Assembly: GCA_019916065.1 (NCBI GenBank)
Contig: CM034241.1
Span: 62,001 to 126,000 of the forward strand
Length of the DNA stretch: 64,000 nt
From: Vitellaria paradoxa
Taxonomy: Eukaryota > Streptophyta > Magnoliopsida > Ericales > Sapotaceae
Direction of reading: 5' to 3'
Position 1 is the first letter of the stretch, and each line of letters opens with the position of its first letter. The notes beneath the pieces were generated by a model. That model searched no databases and had not been told where the DNA came from. It saw only the letters and a list, made by a program, of their open reading frames with translations. Below are positions 11,797-23,867 of this stretch, one piece after another. The position numbers and the translations under genes were made by a program.

Positions 11797-12476
11797 TGTT
11801 GGAATGAAAAAAATAGAAGGCAAGAAGTAATCGAATTGGGCATAGAATATGTAAGATCTACATCTTCTCATAAGTATCATAAAGGTTAGGAAGAGGTCTT
11901 TAAATAGGCTTACAATGAATGGTATGTATGGTAACGATCTACATGCCAAAATAAAAGTAATTACTTATTAAATACTAAATATTCTGATATAGGTAATACA
12001 TAAAAATAATATATTATAACGTAATATAGAATATTTTAATACCCTATCTCAAACTCAAGATGGTAAATAAGCTTAAGTTTGGAAATAAGAACATTCCAAA
12101 AACAGCTGAACCAGATAGCAGAAAAAGACATAAGTGCAGAATCTAGAATTGTGTAACTGTTGACAGTGACAAAATTTTAACGGTGAGTACCTGAAGAAAT
12201 TTCTACCAGTGATATGATTATTTTTTAAATTGGAGATCAAAAAATAACTAAACAAAATATAAAGTGTGTGAATATAGAATAAGAAAGACAAAACTGAAAA
12301 ATGTCGGAAGAAAACATCACTTTACTCTCCAGAGTTTATGACTAATAAGAAAGACTGACATCTAGCGTATTATAATTAATTCCATCAAGAACAGTATTGC
12401 GAATAAGATGAACAATATAATACTGAGATGTCATCCTAAATAAAAAGTGCACTAAGATAGTGAAATACGAAGAAAC
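11797..12476 (-). mobile_element. Ty1/copia 3' end, minus strand (LTR plus upstream tail)
   Basis: On the minus strand the order is an internal tail (about 12310-12042), then an LTR-like block from 12041 to 11797 (245 bp). It matches the plus-strand copia end at 32860-33398 in order and spacing: TTTTTGATC/TTTTTGATT, CATATCA, CAGCTGTTTTTGGA, CCATCTTGAGTTTG, TTACCTATATCAGAATATT and CATTGTAAG. The LTR sits directly after CACTA-type sequence. The part at 12311-12476 is likely more of the same element but was not matched. Confidence 0.7.
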
Positions 12477-13435
12477 TGTGATGACCCAAAATTTTTCTTA
12501 CTTTGGTTTTTTTTAAAAAAAAAAAGAAATTTAGTTGATTTAAATTTTTTTTAGGCATTGATTAATTATTGATTTGATTGTGGACGGGTTGCGTGATGTT
12601 TCTTTTGATGTTTGAATATTTTATGTGAATTATAAAATTTTAATTTATAAAAAAATATATAATATTAAAAATGTATTATGAATTAAATAGGATACTAATT
12701 ATTTTTAAACTTATAATACTTAAGTGTTTCATTATACATACGTATATTTGTAAATGGTACTTTAAAAAAAAAAAAAACCGAGATGCTGCCAGATTGAATG
12801 GTTATATAGATGGATTGGGAAACGTGCAGCCCAACTCCATTAGGATTCCAAGCCTCCTGGTAATCTATTACATGTGTGTATATATAAATATATATATATA
12901 TATATAACATACATAACTTCAGTAAAGAAAAGGGAAAAAAAAACCGCGAGGTAGCAGTGGCAGATTTCAGTTTTCTTTACGACTTGGCAGTGGCAATAAA
13001 TCAATCTAGAGAACTTTTATTCCCTGTCCAAAACTTTGTTTTAGTCAATTCTGAATGGTATTTTAGGGAAAACCTCTATCAAATTTAATTTGAGGTGAGG
13101 GTGGAGTTAAATAAAAATTAAATTTATTATGCGTGGTTTAATTTTATAATTATTTGATTTACTGTTACATGATAAATTATGTGATTGTGGCTGTCTTATG
13201 AATTATAAACGTATGTGTAAATTAGTTTTGATTTTGAGGAATTAAAATTTAGTTGGTACAAAAATTTTAAATTTTAAAATTTGTGTTTTTATTACGGAAC
13301 CTTGAATAAGAAAAAGAAATATTTTTTTAAAGTATGTTTTAGATTTGAATAAATAAATAATTATTTATTCATTGCATTTACGATTTTGGTTTTAGGTTGA
13401 GAGAGGTACTAGGATAAATAATTGGTGCTAAAAGC
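12477..13435 (+). repeat. 5' LTR of Tekay copy 2, truncated
   Basis: Opens TGTGATGACCCAAAATTTTT like the LTR at 21691. Shared blocks include AACTCCATTAGGATTCC (AATTCCATTAGGATTC in the 3' LTR) and GCAGTGGCAGA. It runs to GAGAGAGGTACTAGGATAAA, comparable to the middle of the copy 1 LTR, then sequence type changes. Confidence 0.6.
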
Positions 13436-14811
13436 TTCACTGGTGAAAAATCAAGAAACCACGTGAAGTCTGATACAAGATATGTATTTATAAACCACTA
13501 AAAAACCCTAAAATCTGGAATCTCGCAACCGCTGTGTCTTGACGCCATCGGGACGCCAGAAGGCAATGGAGTTTCATCTTTGTAGTCTGGAAATATTTTG
13601 CTCATTGGTCCTTACCTTCCTGACACCATCAGGATGCCAAGAAGTTTACTTCTTTTTCTCTTCCCTTTTTGCCCTATTTCAACTCCTCTAAGTCATCGAT
13701 AATGACTTTAGGTTTTTTCTTAGCTTTTGTATGCTTTTGCTGCGCCAAAGAAAATATCATGTAAGAAGTATGAAATGCTATTAAACTTAATGAATTAACA
13801 TATATCTGTAGTTAATAACAATAAGAAATCAAGCTAATGAGTACACTTTTCAAGCGTAATCACACCTCCTAACTTACCTATTGCTAGTCCCTAACAATGA
13901 AGATAGAAAAATTAAAACTATAATCTTATATTCTCTTTTCGTTGGAAACATGGCTGCAATTAGCTACGTGCAGCAAGCTTTTTAAATCCTAGGTTCCCCT
14001 TAGTGGATGAGTGAACTCTCATAAGAGTTTGCCATGAATATACCCACAAAATTCTTAAATTAATTTCTAAGTTAGTTATTAACTGGTTAAAATTTCCAGG
14101 TCCAGTCCCATAATAGATAAGTTATCTAATTCAGAGATTGAATAAGCTCTTTTTCACACTGGTTTACTTAATCATTTTTTAATAGCCTCATTTCAAATGT
14201 ATTATATAATATTGCTCATGCAAGCAAGTTATTAAATATGGTTCAAAACTACGATTTCAACTCCAAATCTCACTTAGGTTGTTCACTCAATTAACAATTT
14301 CACTCCAAAATAGGTTTCCCTCATGGTTCTTGCAAAAAGTTAAAGAAAATGTGCACAGAATATTTTAAGACATGAATGGAAGAATTTAAATAGCTTCATA
14401 GGAAGATGTATTCATGCTTTTATCAAAAAAATTTTACTTAACATATACATAAAATTTGCTTAATGCTCTTACGGATGCCTTTCGCCTAAGGTCCACTAGG
14501 TCTTTTTAAAGGTTGTAAGTTGGCTATGGGGTGTTGGGTAGACAAACAAAGGATGGGAAATCAAATTGCATGTCCAAGGATTATAATGATTGTGCAATGG
14601 AACATCCCCCAACTTTTCTCTTTTCAACTCCTTAAATGCTAACCAATGAAGCTTTATAGTTTCTTTTTTTTTTTTTTTTTTTCATGGGACTAATAATAAT
14701 GAACTTATGAAATGTTATGTCCCATTTTTTAACCACATTTTCCAATCACAAGCTCCTCCCTTATACACCTTACTACAATTTTTTTGCACAAGCATCCCAT
14801 GACATGCAAGG
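13436..14811 (-). repeat. Tat/Athila-type LTR end, polypurine tract and 3' non-coding region (minus)
   Basis: On the minus strand, GGGACTAGCAATAG and a G-poor relic of a polypurine tract (about 13863-13890) precede an LTR beginning near 13862. The same arrangement is better preserved at 23868-23905. Flanking blocks (TTAAATCCTAGGTTCCCCTTAGTGGA against TTAAACCCCTCAGTTCCCCCTAATAGA at 24050) match in order. No coding sequence. The left boundary is uncertain. Confidence 0.5.
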
Positions 14812-14949
14812 GTTCACTAGAAGAAAAAGCATTTTTAGTGACCATTTTTTGCGACTAAAACTAAATTTGGTCGCTAAATATTATTTTTTACCGACTAAAT
14901 ATTATTTGGTCGCTAATAATTTATATGTAGCGATCAAATATAAATTGGT

Positions 14950-15640
14950 CACTAAATTCTAGGCATTTGGCAACCAATTGGTCGCTAAAAGTTAACCTTT
15001 ACCGACCAAATAATAATTTAGTCGCTAAAGAGTTATAAAATATTTCTCTCCATCTTTTGGTGCCAACAATGGCTTTTGGCTACCAAAACATTTGGTCGCA
15101 GAATATTTTCATAATTTTTGACATTTATTTTTAGCGACCAAATAAGTTTGGTCGCTAAATTCCAGGCAATTTGTCGCTAAAAGTTAACCTTTATCGAACA
15201 AATATTAATTTAATTTCTAAAGAATTCTAAAATATTTCCCTCCATCTTTTGGCACCAACAATGACTTTTGGCTACCAAAACATTTGGTCGTGGAATATTT
15301 TCATAATTTCTGACATTTATTTTTAGTGATTAAATAGGTTTGGTAGCTAAATTCTAGGCATTTGGCGACTAGTTGATCATTAAAAGTTAACCTTTACCGA
15401 CCAAATATTAATTTAGTCGCTTAAGAGTTCTAAAATATTTCCCTTCATCATTTGGCGCCAACAATGGCTTTTTGGCTACCAAAACATTTAGTCGCGGAAT
15501 ATTTTTATAATTTTTGACATCTGTTTTTAGTGACTTTTGACATTCATTTTTAGCGACCAAATAAGTTTGGTGGCTAAATTCCAAGCATTTGGCGACCAAT
15601 TGGTCGCTAAAAAAATCTCTTCATCGACCAAATATTAATT
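14950..15640. repeat. tandem array of about 190-225-bp units inside the CACTA element
   Basis: Units start with TCGCTAAAAGTTAACCTTTA at about 14981, 15172 and 15376, with a related start at 15601. Each contains CCATCTTTTGG, CAACAATGGCTTTTGGCTACC, CATTTGGTCG and TTTTTGACAT in the same order. The spacing of about 191, 204 and 225 bases shows an expanded subterminal region. Confidence 0.75.
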
Positions 15641-16743
15641 TAGTTGCTAAAAAATGAAATGGATAAATAAAAATAATTAAATTTTATTTCTTTCTCTATC
15701 TTTCTCTCAAACAAATTTATTTATCTCTTTGTATGATTTAAATTAGATTTCGTAAATTTTATTTTAACGTTTATTTATTAATTTTTATTAATTTATAAAA
15801 ATTATCAAAAATTATAATCATAGATCAATAAAAGAATGTTATCAGATTAATTCTAAAACTAAATTCACCAAATCAAATTTAGATAATTTGAATGTATAAT
15901 CATTTTCTTTTTCAAAGTAAATATGTTGGAGTAACATTTATAGTTTGTATGACTTATAATCAAGTGAATATTAAACGTTTTAATATCTAATAATTGTTTA
16001 GTGTAATTTAATATTAATTATATTGATTTGACGTTATTTTAAATTTAAATTTAAAAATAAAAATAACAATTATTATTTATTAATTTTAGGTAATTTCATT
16101 TCTTTATCTTTTTAGAACTTATTTCCAAATATAATCACCTAAAATATTTTTTTATTAGAAATAAATTCATAAAATAGTTTTCAAAAATTTTTCTTTTTAA
16201 AAATAATTTTCTAAAACTAAAACTAAATGCAACCAAATTATTTTTAAAAATATAAATATAAAATGAAGAAAAAAATATATATATAGTGAGCCATGATATA
16301 ACTAAATTAAAAATATGTATTAAATATGTGCTACAGAAACGAATTGGAGGAAAATAAAAAAAAACATTTAAAATTATTTTAGTTAAATATAATAGTTATT
16401 CATAAATTATTTGCTAAATATCTATATAGTTTCATATATTGTTTATGATTTCAAATTATTGAAACAAAAGTTAAATAATTAAATAAAAATAATAAATTTT
16501 TTTTATCACTTTTGCTAACTAATTAGTCTATAAAGGAGCACTTCTTGCAACCAATTGGTTGGCAAAAGTGTTAAAAAATTATTACAAAAAAGTTAAAGTA
16601 ATTGAATAAAAATCATAAATTTTTTTATCATTTTTGGCAACCAATTAGTCGCTAAAGTGGTACATTTGCCGACTAATTGGTCGCCAAAAGTGATAAAGGT
16701 TTGTTTATATATACAAAAAAGTGTAAAATATATATACAAATAA

Positions 16744-16830
16744 TAGCTTGGCCTAGTGGCCAACCACATAAACTTCCAAAGAAATGGCACGAGTTCAAAT
16801 CTCAGCAACAACAACAAAAATCTAAAAAAT
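16744..16830 (+). repeat. tRNA-like / SINE-head sequence within the CACTA element
   Basis: TGGCCTAGTGGCC (A-box-like, about 16750) is followed about 30 bases later by GAGTTCAAATCTC (B-box-like, about 16789), then CAACAACAAC and A-rich DNA. This spacing fits an RNA polymerase III internal promoter. It does not fold as an intact tRNA by eye and no target duplication was found, so it is probably a short SINE relic. Confidence 0.45.
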
Positions 16831-17614
16831 ATAGATTCAACACGTGGTGCAATAGTAGGCTAACATGTGGCGGAATCATAGGTCGACACGTGGTATAACA
16901 CAAGTTACCATGTGAAATGATGACAGGTTAGCAAATGATGCCATGTGGTGCTACATTTGAATTTTTATTTTTTTTAAATTAATTCAAATTTTCAATTAAA
17001 GATCCTTTTAGCGACTAATTAGTCGGCAAAAACTAACCTTTGGTGACCAAAATTTTGGTCGCTAAAGGGTAAACCTTTGTCGACCAAATATATGTTGGTT
17101 GCCAAAGGTGTACCTTTTAGCAACCAAAGTTTGGTCGGCAAAAATTATACTTTTACCGACCAAATATATTTTTGGTCGCCAATACCTTCCGCCACTAGCC
17201 TTTGCTGACCAATGGGCGGCCAAATTATATTTGGTCGGCAAAAGTTTTAGTGACCAAAAAATAACTTTTCTCGACTAAATTTTTGGTCGCTAAAAGTGTT
17301 TATTGTTGTAGTGATTGGCTTACCTATATATCTAAGGCTAAAGGTTTATTAATGTGGCTAAAATAAGAAATTTCATATCTATTTTTTTCGAAGGCTTCAA
17401 AGTGGCTTCAAAGAAAATATAATCAAAGAAAAGTCACAGGCTCACAAATGTAAGAAAAATGGCCTAATATCACTCTAAAGACTACAAGCATCTTTCAGAG
17501 ACATTGAATTGACTGCATGTGTTAAATAAAATACTTTGTGCATGTAATACCAAAACAAGCTAACGTTTTATGAAGCTGAAAAAAATGGAACAATTCCTTC
17601 CTTTACCAATGTGA

Positions 17615-18190
17615 GATATAAAAAGGAATGAGTTCATGAATTTGATCCAAAGTACGCTAACTATCTTAGAGTATGAGTGTAAGTTCTTTGCTCTATCTAA
17701 GTACACACTAGAGATGGTTTTGACGGAGTATAACAAATGCCAAAGATTTGAGAAGGGTTTGAGACCAGCCATCAAGGATAGGGTAGTACTTCTACATTTA
17801 GAGAACTACAAAATGTTGACATCCCAAGCTATGATAGTAGAGAAAGACTTAAATGACATGAGGCAACAAACAGATAACAGGCAGGGTAAGAGTTTAGTTC
17901 CTCCACCAAACAAGAAAAATAAAAAAGAAACAAAAAAAAAATTCACAGTATCAGCAGAGCAGTACACTTCCTACTTATTCTACAATAGGGACAACTTCAC
18001 AAAGTTCAATTATTTGCTTCCAATGTAAACAACCGGGACATCAAAAGTCAGAATGCCCTCAAAGCAGTGGATAAGGTAGAGTTAAGCAGAAGATTGATTT
18101 GAGGTCATGTTACCAGTGTGGCCAGCAGGGCCATATTCAAAGAGATTGTTCGCAATGGCAGGGGACTTCAAGTGTTGTTCGACTGTTGTA
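17615..18190 (+). pseudogene. Tekay copy 2 gag remnant with two CCHC zinc knuckles
   Basis: The frame from about 17618 (KKEFMNLIQ, LTILEYECKFFALSKY, FEKGLRP) corresponds to the C-terminal part of a Tekay-type gag (retrotransposon gag domain). After a frame break come two zinc knuckles of exact CX2CX4HX4C spacing, CFQCKQPGHQKSEC at 18015-18056 and CYQCGQQGHIQRDC at 18108-18149. A stop lies between them. The N-terminal half of gag is missing, replaced by the CACTA region. Confidence 0.8.
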
Positions 18191-18344
18191 ACCCACTCAG
18201 TCAGTTTCTTATCAGCAGAGTTCTAGACCATTAGGGTCACAAGCCGTGCAACCGTAATTTTCGAGAGCAACCCAAGGTGGATCACAATAGGGCCAGAGAG
18301 ATGCCAAGCCACTAGCTACGCAAACACAGGGAAGAGTTTTTGTA

Positions 18345-18600
18345 TTGAAACGAGATGATGGGCCAATTGAACCGATTGTGACTAGAGGTGCTTTTCTTAT
18401 TTTTACTTCTAGAGCCGCAATACTTATAGATACTGGAGCATTACATTCATTCATTTTTACATATTTTGCATCTGCACTGAAATTAGTTATGGAACAATTA
18501 GTCCCACTTGTACATATCAAGATGCCAATTGGGGCTCATACTATTTTAACTCAGATTTGTAGAAGGTGCGAGATCACCATAATTGATGAGATTCTCTAGT
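18345..18600 (+). pseudogene. Tekay copy 2 aspartic protease remnant
   Basis: The frame carries LIDTGALHSFIF, a DTG active-site motif typical of retroelement proteases, preceded by AFLIFTSRAAIL. It is downstream of the gag knuckles as expected. The frame ends in a stop near 18599, so the link to RT is broken. Confidence 0.7.
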
Positions 18601-18634
18601 TGTACTTTTTCTAGATAGGTAGAAAAGGGTTGAT

Positions 18635-18840
18635 TTGTATAACTTATTCGCCAGCTTAGGTTTGGAGAAGAAGGAGGTAAGTAGTGAGGTAGAGTTGCCA
18701 CCAGTTGTGTGTGAGTTTCCAGATGTATTCCTGAAAGACTTGATAGAGTTGCCACCAGAACGGGAAGTGGAATTCAGTATTGATCTAGTTCTAGGCACGA
18801 AGCCGATATTCGTGGCACCTTATAGACTTATGAAAATTAA
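18635..18840 (+). pseudogene. Tekay copy 2 start of reverse transcriptase
   Basis: The frame reads [25 protein letters not shown], the conserved lead-in to Tekay RT, and then PYRL. The catalytic domain should follow, but the sequence changes abruptly at about 18830-18845. The RT fingers and palm, including the YxDD motif, are absent. Confidence 0.75.
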
Positions 18841-19707
18841 AAAATATGCTGCTAAGGATCCCAATCAATCAATCACACACACACAATAATAGAAGGCAGT
18901 ATAAAAGAAGTGAGGAAACCCACATAGGGAAACCCCCAAAACTTTTACTAGAATAAACGAACGTTGGTTACAAACTCAAACTCTCGATAGATCGACTCCT
19001 CAACTCTATACTCTTGTTGACGTTTGCTCAACTCCTCGATTGACCAACTCCTCCTAGTGAAAGCCCTTCGACTCCTCAAAGGTACAATACTGACTCCTCA
19101 GTAGCTTTTGCTGAATCCACAGCGATCACAAACCTCAAATCTGAACTCCTTCGGATTGAACACGAACCGTATTGGTTAAGTTGTGGAGAGAATGATCAAT
19201 CTTTAAGGCTCACAATCTCATGTGTATTCTCTTGGTGTGTGTGTCTATCTTTTTGTGTCTCATTGAACTTGAAAACACCAAGAGATATTTATAGACAAAC
19301 CAAGGTAGCAGGGGCTATTGAAGTGGTGTTCAGCTGAAGTTCTAACTCAACACCCTGTCAATGTTTTGACCATATCTTTTCACTCACAATTTGGATTGCC
19401 TGATTTTTTTTTTTTTTTTTTGGGTTAGAAAGAAGACTCAAAGGGCTACAACTTTCATGTTTCAGCCGAAGCCCGAATCCATCGTCTTCAAGGTCAAAAT
19501 CGCATTGGAAGTTGAGAACAGAAAACTGTCATGCTGGTATCTCGCGAAAAGGGCGCGCCTACGGCCTTCCCACGGCCTTCCCACGGTCTTCCTGTGACTC
19601 AAAGTGGTCTTCCCACACAGTTTAATCTCTCTCGGCTTTTTCCTGCGGCCTTCCTTCATCAATTATTTTCGAGCCTCTTCAAGACTTCCGAATCTCTTCA
19701 GGACTCC
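18841..19707 (-). mobile_element. insert of about 870 bp replacing the Tekay 2 RT domain
   Basis: The flanking reading frames belong to the start of RT and the start of RNase H of one element, with about 330 codons missing between them. The insert has CA repeats near its left edge and many CTCCTC/GACTCCT motifs. On the minus strand it has a TATAAATATC box at about 19285, so it may be an LTR or promoter fragment of another retroelement lying reversed. No target duplication or coding frame was recognised, and it may be gene conversion or deletion plus fill-in. Confidence 0.5.
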
Positions 19708-21655
19708 CAGTGTTAGTGATTCCAGAAAGAGAATTGGGTTATACAGTGTATTGTGATGCATCTAAGGAGGGATTGGGGTGTATGCTCATACAAAGAGATA
19801 GAGTTGTGGTCTACAGGTCAAGATAGCTAAAGATTCACAGGCAAAATTATCCAGTACATCATTTAGAGTTAGCAATAATAATTTATGCTTTGAAGAGTTG
19901 GAGACATTAGCTATATGGAGAGAAGTTTGAGGCATTCTCAGATCACAATAGTTTAAAGTATATTTTTACCCAAAGGGATTTAAATTTGAGATATAGGAGA
20001 TAGATAGAATACATGGAAGATTATAACTTTGAATTGCAGTATCATCTGGGAAAAGCGAATGTGGTTGCAGATGCCTTTAGTCGGAAGACTCGTAATGTTT
20101 TGGCTGGTCTTACAATGAGAAAATAGGATATGATTAGGGAAATTGGGGAGTTTGATCTTCACCTAATAGAAGACGAAGGACGGGCCATTCTTTTTCTATA
20201 GTGGCACAACCGACGTTGATGACTCGTGTGATAGAGGCTGAAAGATTAGATTTTGAGTCCGATGTGAATTAGACAAAACTGTTAAGTATAGAAGGATTAC
20301 CAAGCTAAACCTTTGATGCAGACAGTGGTTTGAGATATCAAGGTAGATTATTTGTGCCAGCATCTATTTGGGATATGGTCTTAAGAAAGTTTCATCACTC
20401 CAAATTTGCAGTGCATCCAGGAGGTACGAAGATGTATAATGACTTGTGTCCGCAGTTCTTTTGGGTAGGAACGAAAAAGGAAGTGGCAAATTTTGTTAAT
20501 AGGTGCCTTACTTATCAACAAGTGAAGGCCGAACAACAAAGATCGGTAGGTATGTTGCAGCCTCTACCAATATCAATGTGGAAATGGGAGAATGTGACAA
20601 TGGATTTTGTTTCTGGGTTACTGAGATTACAGAAGAGTCATGACACAATTTGGGTAGTGGTGGATAAATTGATAAAGTCAGCTCAGTTCCTACCTATTCA
20701 TTTAACTGATTCTATAGATACACTTGCTCGACTTTATATCAAGGAGATTGTGGGATTTTATGGAGTTCCTCTTTATATTATCTCAAATAGGGATTCTCGT
20801 TTCGTCTCCCGATTTTGGCAGGGTCTCCAAGTAGTTATGGGGACTCAATTGTCACTTAGTATAGCTTTCCACCTGCAGATTGATGGGCAATTAGAATGGA
20901 CTATTCAAATTCTAAAAGATATGCTCAGAACTTGTGTACTTGATTTTCAAGGTAGTTGGGAGGATCATTTGCAATTAGTAGAATTAGCCTATGATAATAG
21001 TTACTAGTCAAGTATTAGGATGGCAACTTTCGAGGCATTATATAGTAGGTTGTGTAGATCACTGGTTTGCTGGACCGAAATTGGAGAAGCTATAGTTATT
21101 GGGCAAGAGCTTGTTAGGTAAACCACTTAGAAAGTCAAGGTTATTCGCCAAAGAATTGAGATGGCATGGAGTCACCAGAAGATTTACACTGACCGAAGAC
21201 AAAGACCATTACAGTTTGAGGTGGGAGATCACATGTTCTTAAAGGTCTCACCACAAAAAGGGGAGTTTCATTTTGGTCACAGAGGAAAGCTTTCACCTAG
21301 ATTTATTGGACCATTTGAGATTTTGGCTAGAGTTGGAAATGTGGCGTATTGTCTTGCCTTGCCACCACAATTATTGGGTGTACATGGTGTTTTTCATGTA
21401 TCTATGCTGAGAAAGTATAATACTAATCCATCATATGTCCTTGATTGGACTGAGGTCGAGATTGACTCAGACGTGACATAGGAAGTGAGGCCAGTGAAGA
21501 TTTTAGATTCGCAAGAACAAGTTCTAAGAGAGAAGACCATTCTCTTAGTCACAGTGCTATGGAAGCATCATAGTGTCGAGGAGTCAACTTGGGAACAAGA
21601 GTTAGAGATAAGGAATAAATATCCAAAATTATTCAATGATTCATGTATTTTCTAA
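19708..21655 (+). pseudogene. Tekay copy 2 pol remnant: RNase H, integrase, chromodomain
   Basis: It resumes at the family's VLVIPE segment and YCDAS of RNase H and continues through [12 protein letters not shown] and VADAFSR. The integrase has HH-CC (VHPGG, CLTYQQ, where a zinc Cys is now Tyr), TMDFVSG, SNRDSRF (catalytic D now N) and QLEWTIQ (catalytic E still present, preceding residues altered). The chromodomain-like end is VLWKHHSVEESTWEQE. Many nonsense codons and some frameshifts interrupt it (examples at 20107, 21005, 21120 and 21479). It aligns in order with copy 1 (1780-3705). Clearly inactive. Confidence 0.9.
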
Positions 21656-21677
21656 ATTTTGAGGATGAAATTTTTTT

Positions 21678-21690
21678 AAGGAGGGTAGGA
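21678..21690 (+). promoter_or_regulatory. polypurine tract of Tekay copy 2
   Basis: AAGGAGGGTAGGA lies immediately before TGTGATGACCC and matches the tract at 3752-3764 with two changes. Confidence 0.75.
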
Positions 21691-22205
21691 TGTGATGACC
21701 CAGAATTTTAATCCTTGCTTTGGTTAATTTAATTAATATTTGATTTGATTATGCACAAATTTTGTGAAAAAAATAGGATAAATTATTTATTTAATGACAT
21801 TTAAATTTTTTTCAAGGTCCACATTGATATGCGAATATATATATATATATATATATTCATCTATATATGTATCTTATATTGTGCATATATTTATCTATTA
21901 AATAATAACATAATAAAAAGATAATACTAAAGATGGTCAGAGTATGCAGATTCATATTAATTAGAATCCAAATTCCATTAGGATTCTATCACTTAATTGC
22001 TAGTCTTGGTATACTCGTGTATATATATATATATATATAGCATAGGTACTTGGCAGTAAACAAAAAGGAATTAGGAATGGAAAATAAAAGAAAAAAGAGA
22101 AAAGGCAGTGGCAGAGCATTTGAGCAGGAGATTCTTTTTCTTGTGGTCATGACTGGCAGCAAGCCATTTGACTGCTCTCAAAAATTGAAAGGGTTTGTAC
22201 TCAAG
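21691..22205 (+). repeat. 3' LTR of Tekay copy 2, truncated at its right side
   Basis: Opens TGTGATGACCCAG directly after the polypurine tract. Contains AT-dinucleotide runs near 21838 and 22020. It ends where a reversed Tat-type LTR begins, without the GGGGCGTGACA end of the family. Confidence 0.65.
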
Positions 22206-23867
22206 TGCAAGAGGTGGTCATAGTTTAGTCTAGGTAAGTCCTAAGTCATCTCCATAGGGAGCAAGTGTGTGACTATTTGTTTTGGAAAAACTTGTTGTGA
22301 AAGCACTTGCAAAGAGTAGTGAATTGAAAAGGGAAAGATAATATTTTTTATTTTTATCTTTATTTTATTTTTTATTTTATTATTTTTTGGGTTTTCGAAA
22401 ATAGGTTTGAAAGATGCTTCAACTCAAACTTAGATTTAACTAAAAACACTAATGAAAAGACATGATTTAATTTTAACGAATTACTCTTAAATGAAAACAC
22501 TTGGTTTTAAACTATTCCTGTAATAGATACAAAGAAATCAATTTGAACATGTTTGTAACTCAACTTATTGTCTACACATGTAGTGCTCAGTTGGAAGATT
22601 TAACTTTAAAAACCTTTTCATAAAACAAGCCTTGAACTAGGGTTTTGAAATCAGATTTGAAATCACCGAGACATTGAATTAGAAACTTGGTGTGCACGAG
22701 CATCAACTCATAATCAAAGGCCGATTATAATACAGGTGATTCGATTTCTAGGGTTAAAGCTACATTCAATGAATCTTACGATCTAATCAAAAAATTTTTT
22801 GTTGAAGATCATAATATTCGAATCTATCTTATTCTCTTCTATTGCGTTCCTGGGCTAAAACCAAGATGAATTTAGCCTAGCATATTTGAATCATAAACAA
22901 AACGACATGAAAAAGAATAAACATCCATTTTATATTTTAAGTTGAAAAAAAAAGTTAAAATGAAGTGCATCCACGAGTTATAAAACAAGTGTGAAATTAG
23001 AATGAAAGAAAAAGAACTAAAATGAAGATTGTTTAATTGAAAATATTGAAAAATAAGTCACTTACACATAAACCCTAAAAGAGAGAAGAACAAAATCACC
23101 ATACGAAAGATTAACCAAACCTAATGCATAAACGTAATGTAGCTAATTCTTCAAATCAAACGTAATGAAAACTCTCTAAAACTCGAAGAAATCTCTCAGA
23201 AAAATAACTCTAAAATATATGAATGGCTCCTCAAAGTCTAATACAATGTCTGTATTTATAGAAGAATGCGGAAAAACCCTAAAATGCTAGGTAGTGAAGA
23301 TGTGTGCTTTACAATCTAGAGTCAAGAACCTACTGGTCTTTGGCATCTTGATGGCATTAGGACGCAAGGGGAAAGTGCTTGGATATTGTAGCCCTTTGAA
23401 TCTTCTTTCTAACCCAAAAATAATTGCATCAATCGGAGTTGTGAGTAAAAAGTTATGGTTAAAAACACTGACAGGCTGTCAAACTAAACCATTTGAAGAA
23501 TTCCAAATTGTGTAACTTTGCAAGCTAATTCCGGGACATATGTAGACCTCTTTTGGACTTGGTTCTTCACAAAATTGTAGCTTAGAATGTGTACTTGATT
23601 TTGGGCTTTTGAATCACCATAATTGGACCACAGAAGCTCAAGATACGCCCCAAGTTATAATCAACAAGCTTTTCTACTTCATTGTTGATTTACTTCTTTA
23701 AGCTTCCAAGTTGCCTTTCTTTTGGGTGTTTTCCTTTTATACTCCTATAAAATACATAAAAACAATATAAATACTCAAAAGATGATAAGAAACGAATTTT
23801 ACTTGATAAAATGTTTCATAAAAGAGTGTAAAATGAGGTTAAAATCAATAATGATTGCAAGCAATCA
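22206..23867 (-). repeat. LTR of a Tat/Athila-type gypsy element (minus strand)
   Basis: The right edge is fixed by a polypurine tract on the minus strand (GGTTGGGGGGTGTG, about 23868-23881) directly before TGATTGCTTGC, the LTR start. The left edge is inferred at TGCAAGAGGTGG, because the following block (AAGTCCTAAGTCATCTCCA, AGGGAGC) corresponds to AAGTCCGAGGTCGAATCCA, AGGGAAC at 24541. Length about 1.66 kb. No coding sequence. Confidence 0.55.

Larger units (their letters stand above)
14815..17313 (+). mobile_element. non-autonomous CACTA transposon, 2.5 kb
   Basis: The left end begins CACTAGAAGAAAAAGC and the right end is GTTGTAGTG, the complement of CACTACAAC, so the termini form an imperfect CACTA inverted repeat. 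Flanking triplets are GTT and ATT, close to the 3-bp target duplication of the superfamily. Both ends carry dense subterminal repeats of TTTTAGCGACCAAAT and ATTTGGTCGCTAAA in both orientations, the usual transposase-binding pattern. No transposase reading frame is present, so it would have to be moved in trans. It lies inside Tekay copy 2. Confidence 0.8.
12477..22205 (+). mobile_element. Tekay-type gypsy element copy 2, decayed and interrupted
   Basis: Start and end are given by LTR-like sequences that both open TGTGATGACCC (12477 and 21691). In between are gag, protease, the beginning of RT, then RNase H, integrase and chromodomain, all on the plus strand. Foreign DNA interrupts it at about 13436-17313 (Tat-type sequence plus a CACTA element) and 18841-19707. 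The 3' LTR is cut at about 22205 by another LTR. The two LTRs are quite diverged, so the insertion is old or the ends come from two elements. Confidence 0.7.

Noticed and set aside
16744..16830. Functional tRNA gene
   Set aside because: A- and B-box-like motifs are there but no cloverleaf or acceptor stem is visible; better read as a SINE relic.
14815..17313. CRISPR-like array, because of regularly recurring GCGACCAAA motifs
   Set aside because: Repeats occur in both orientations with irregular spacing, and the ends are CACTA termini.
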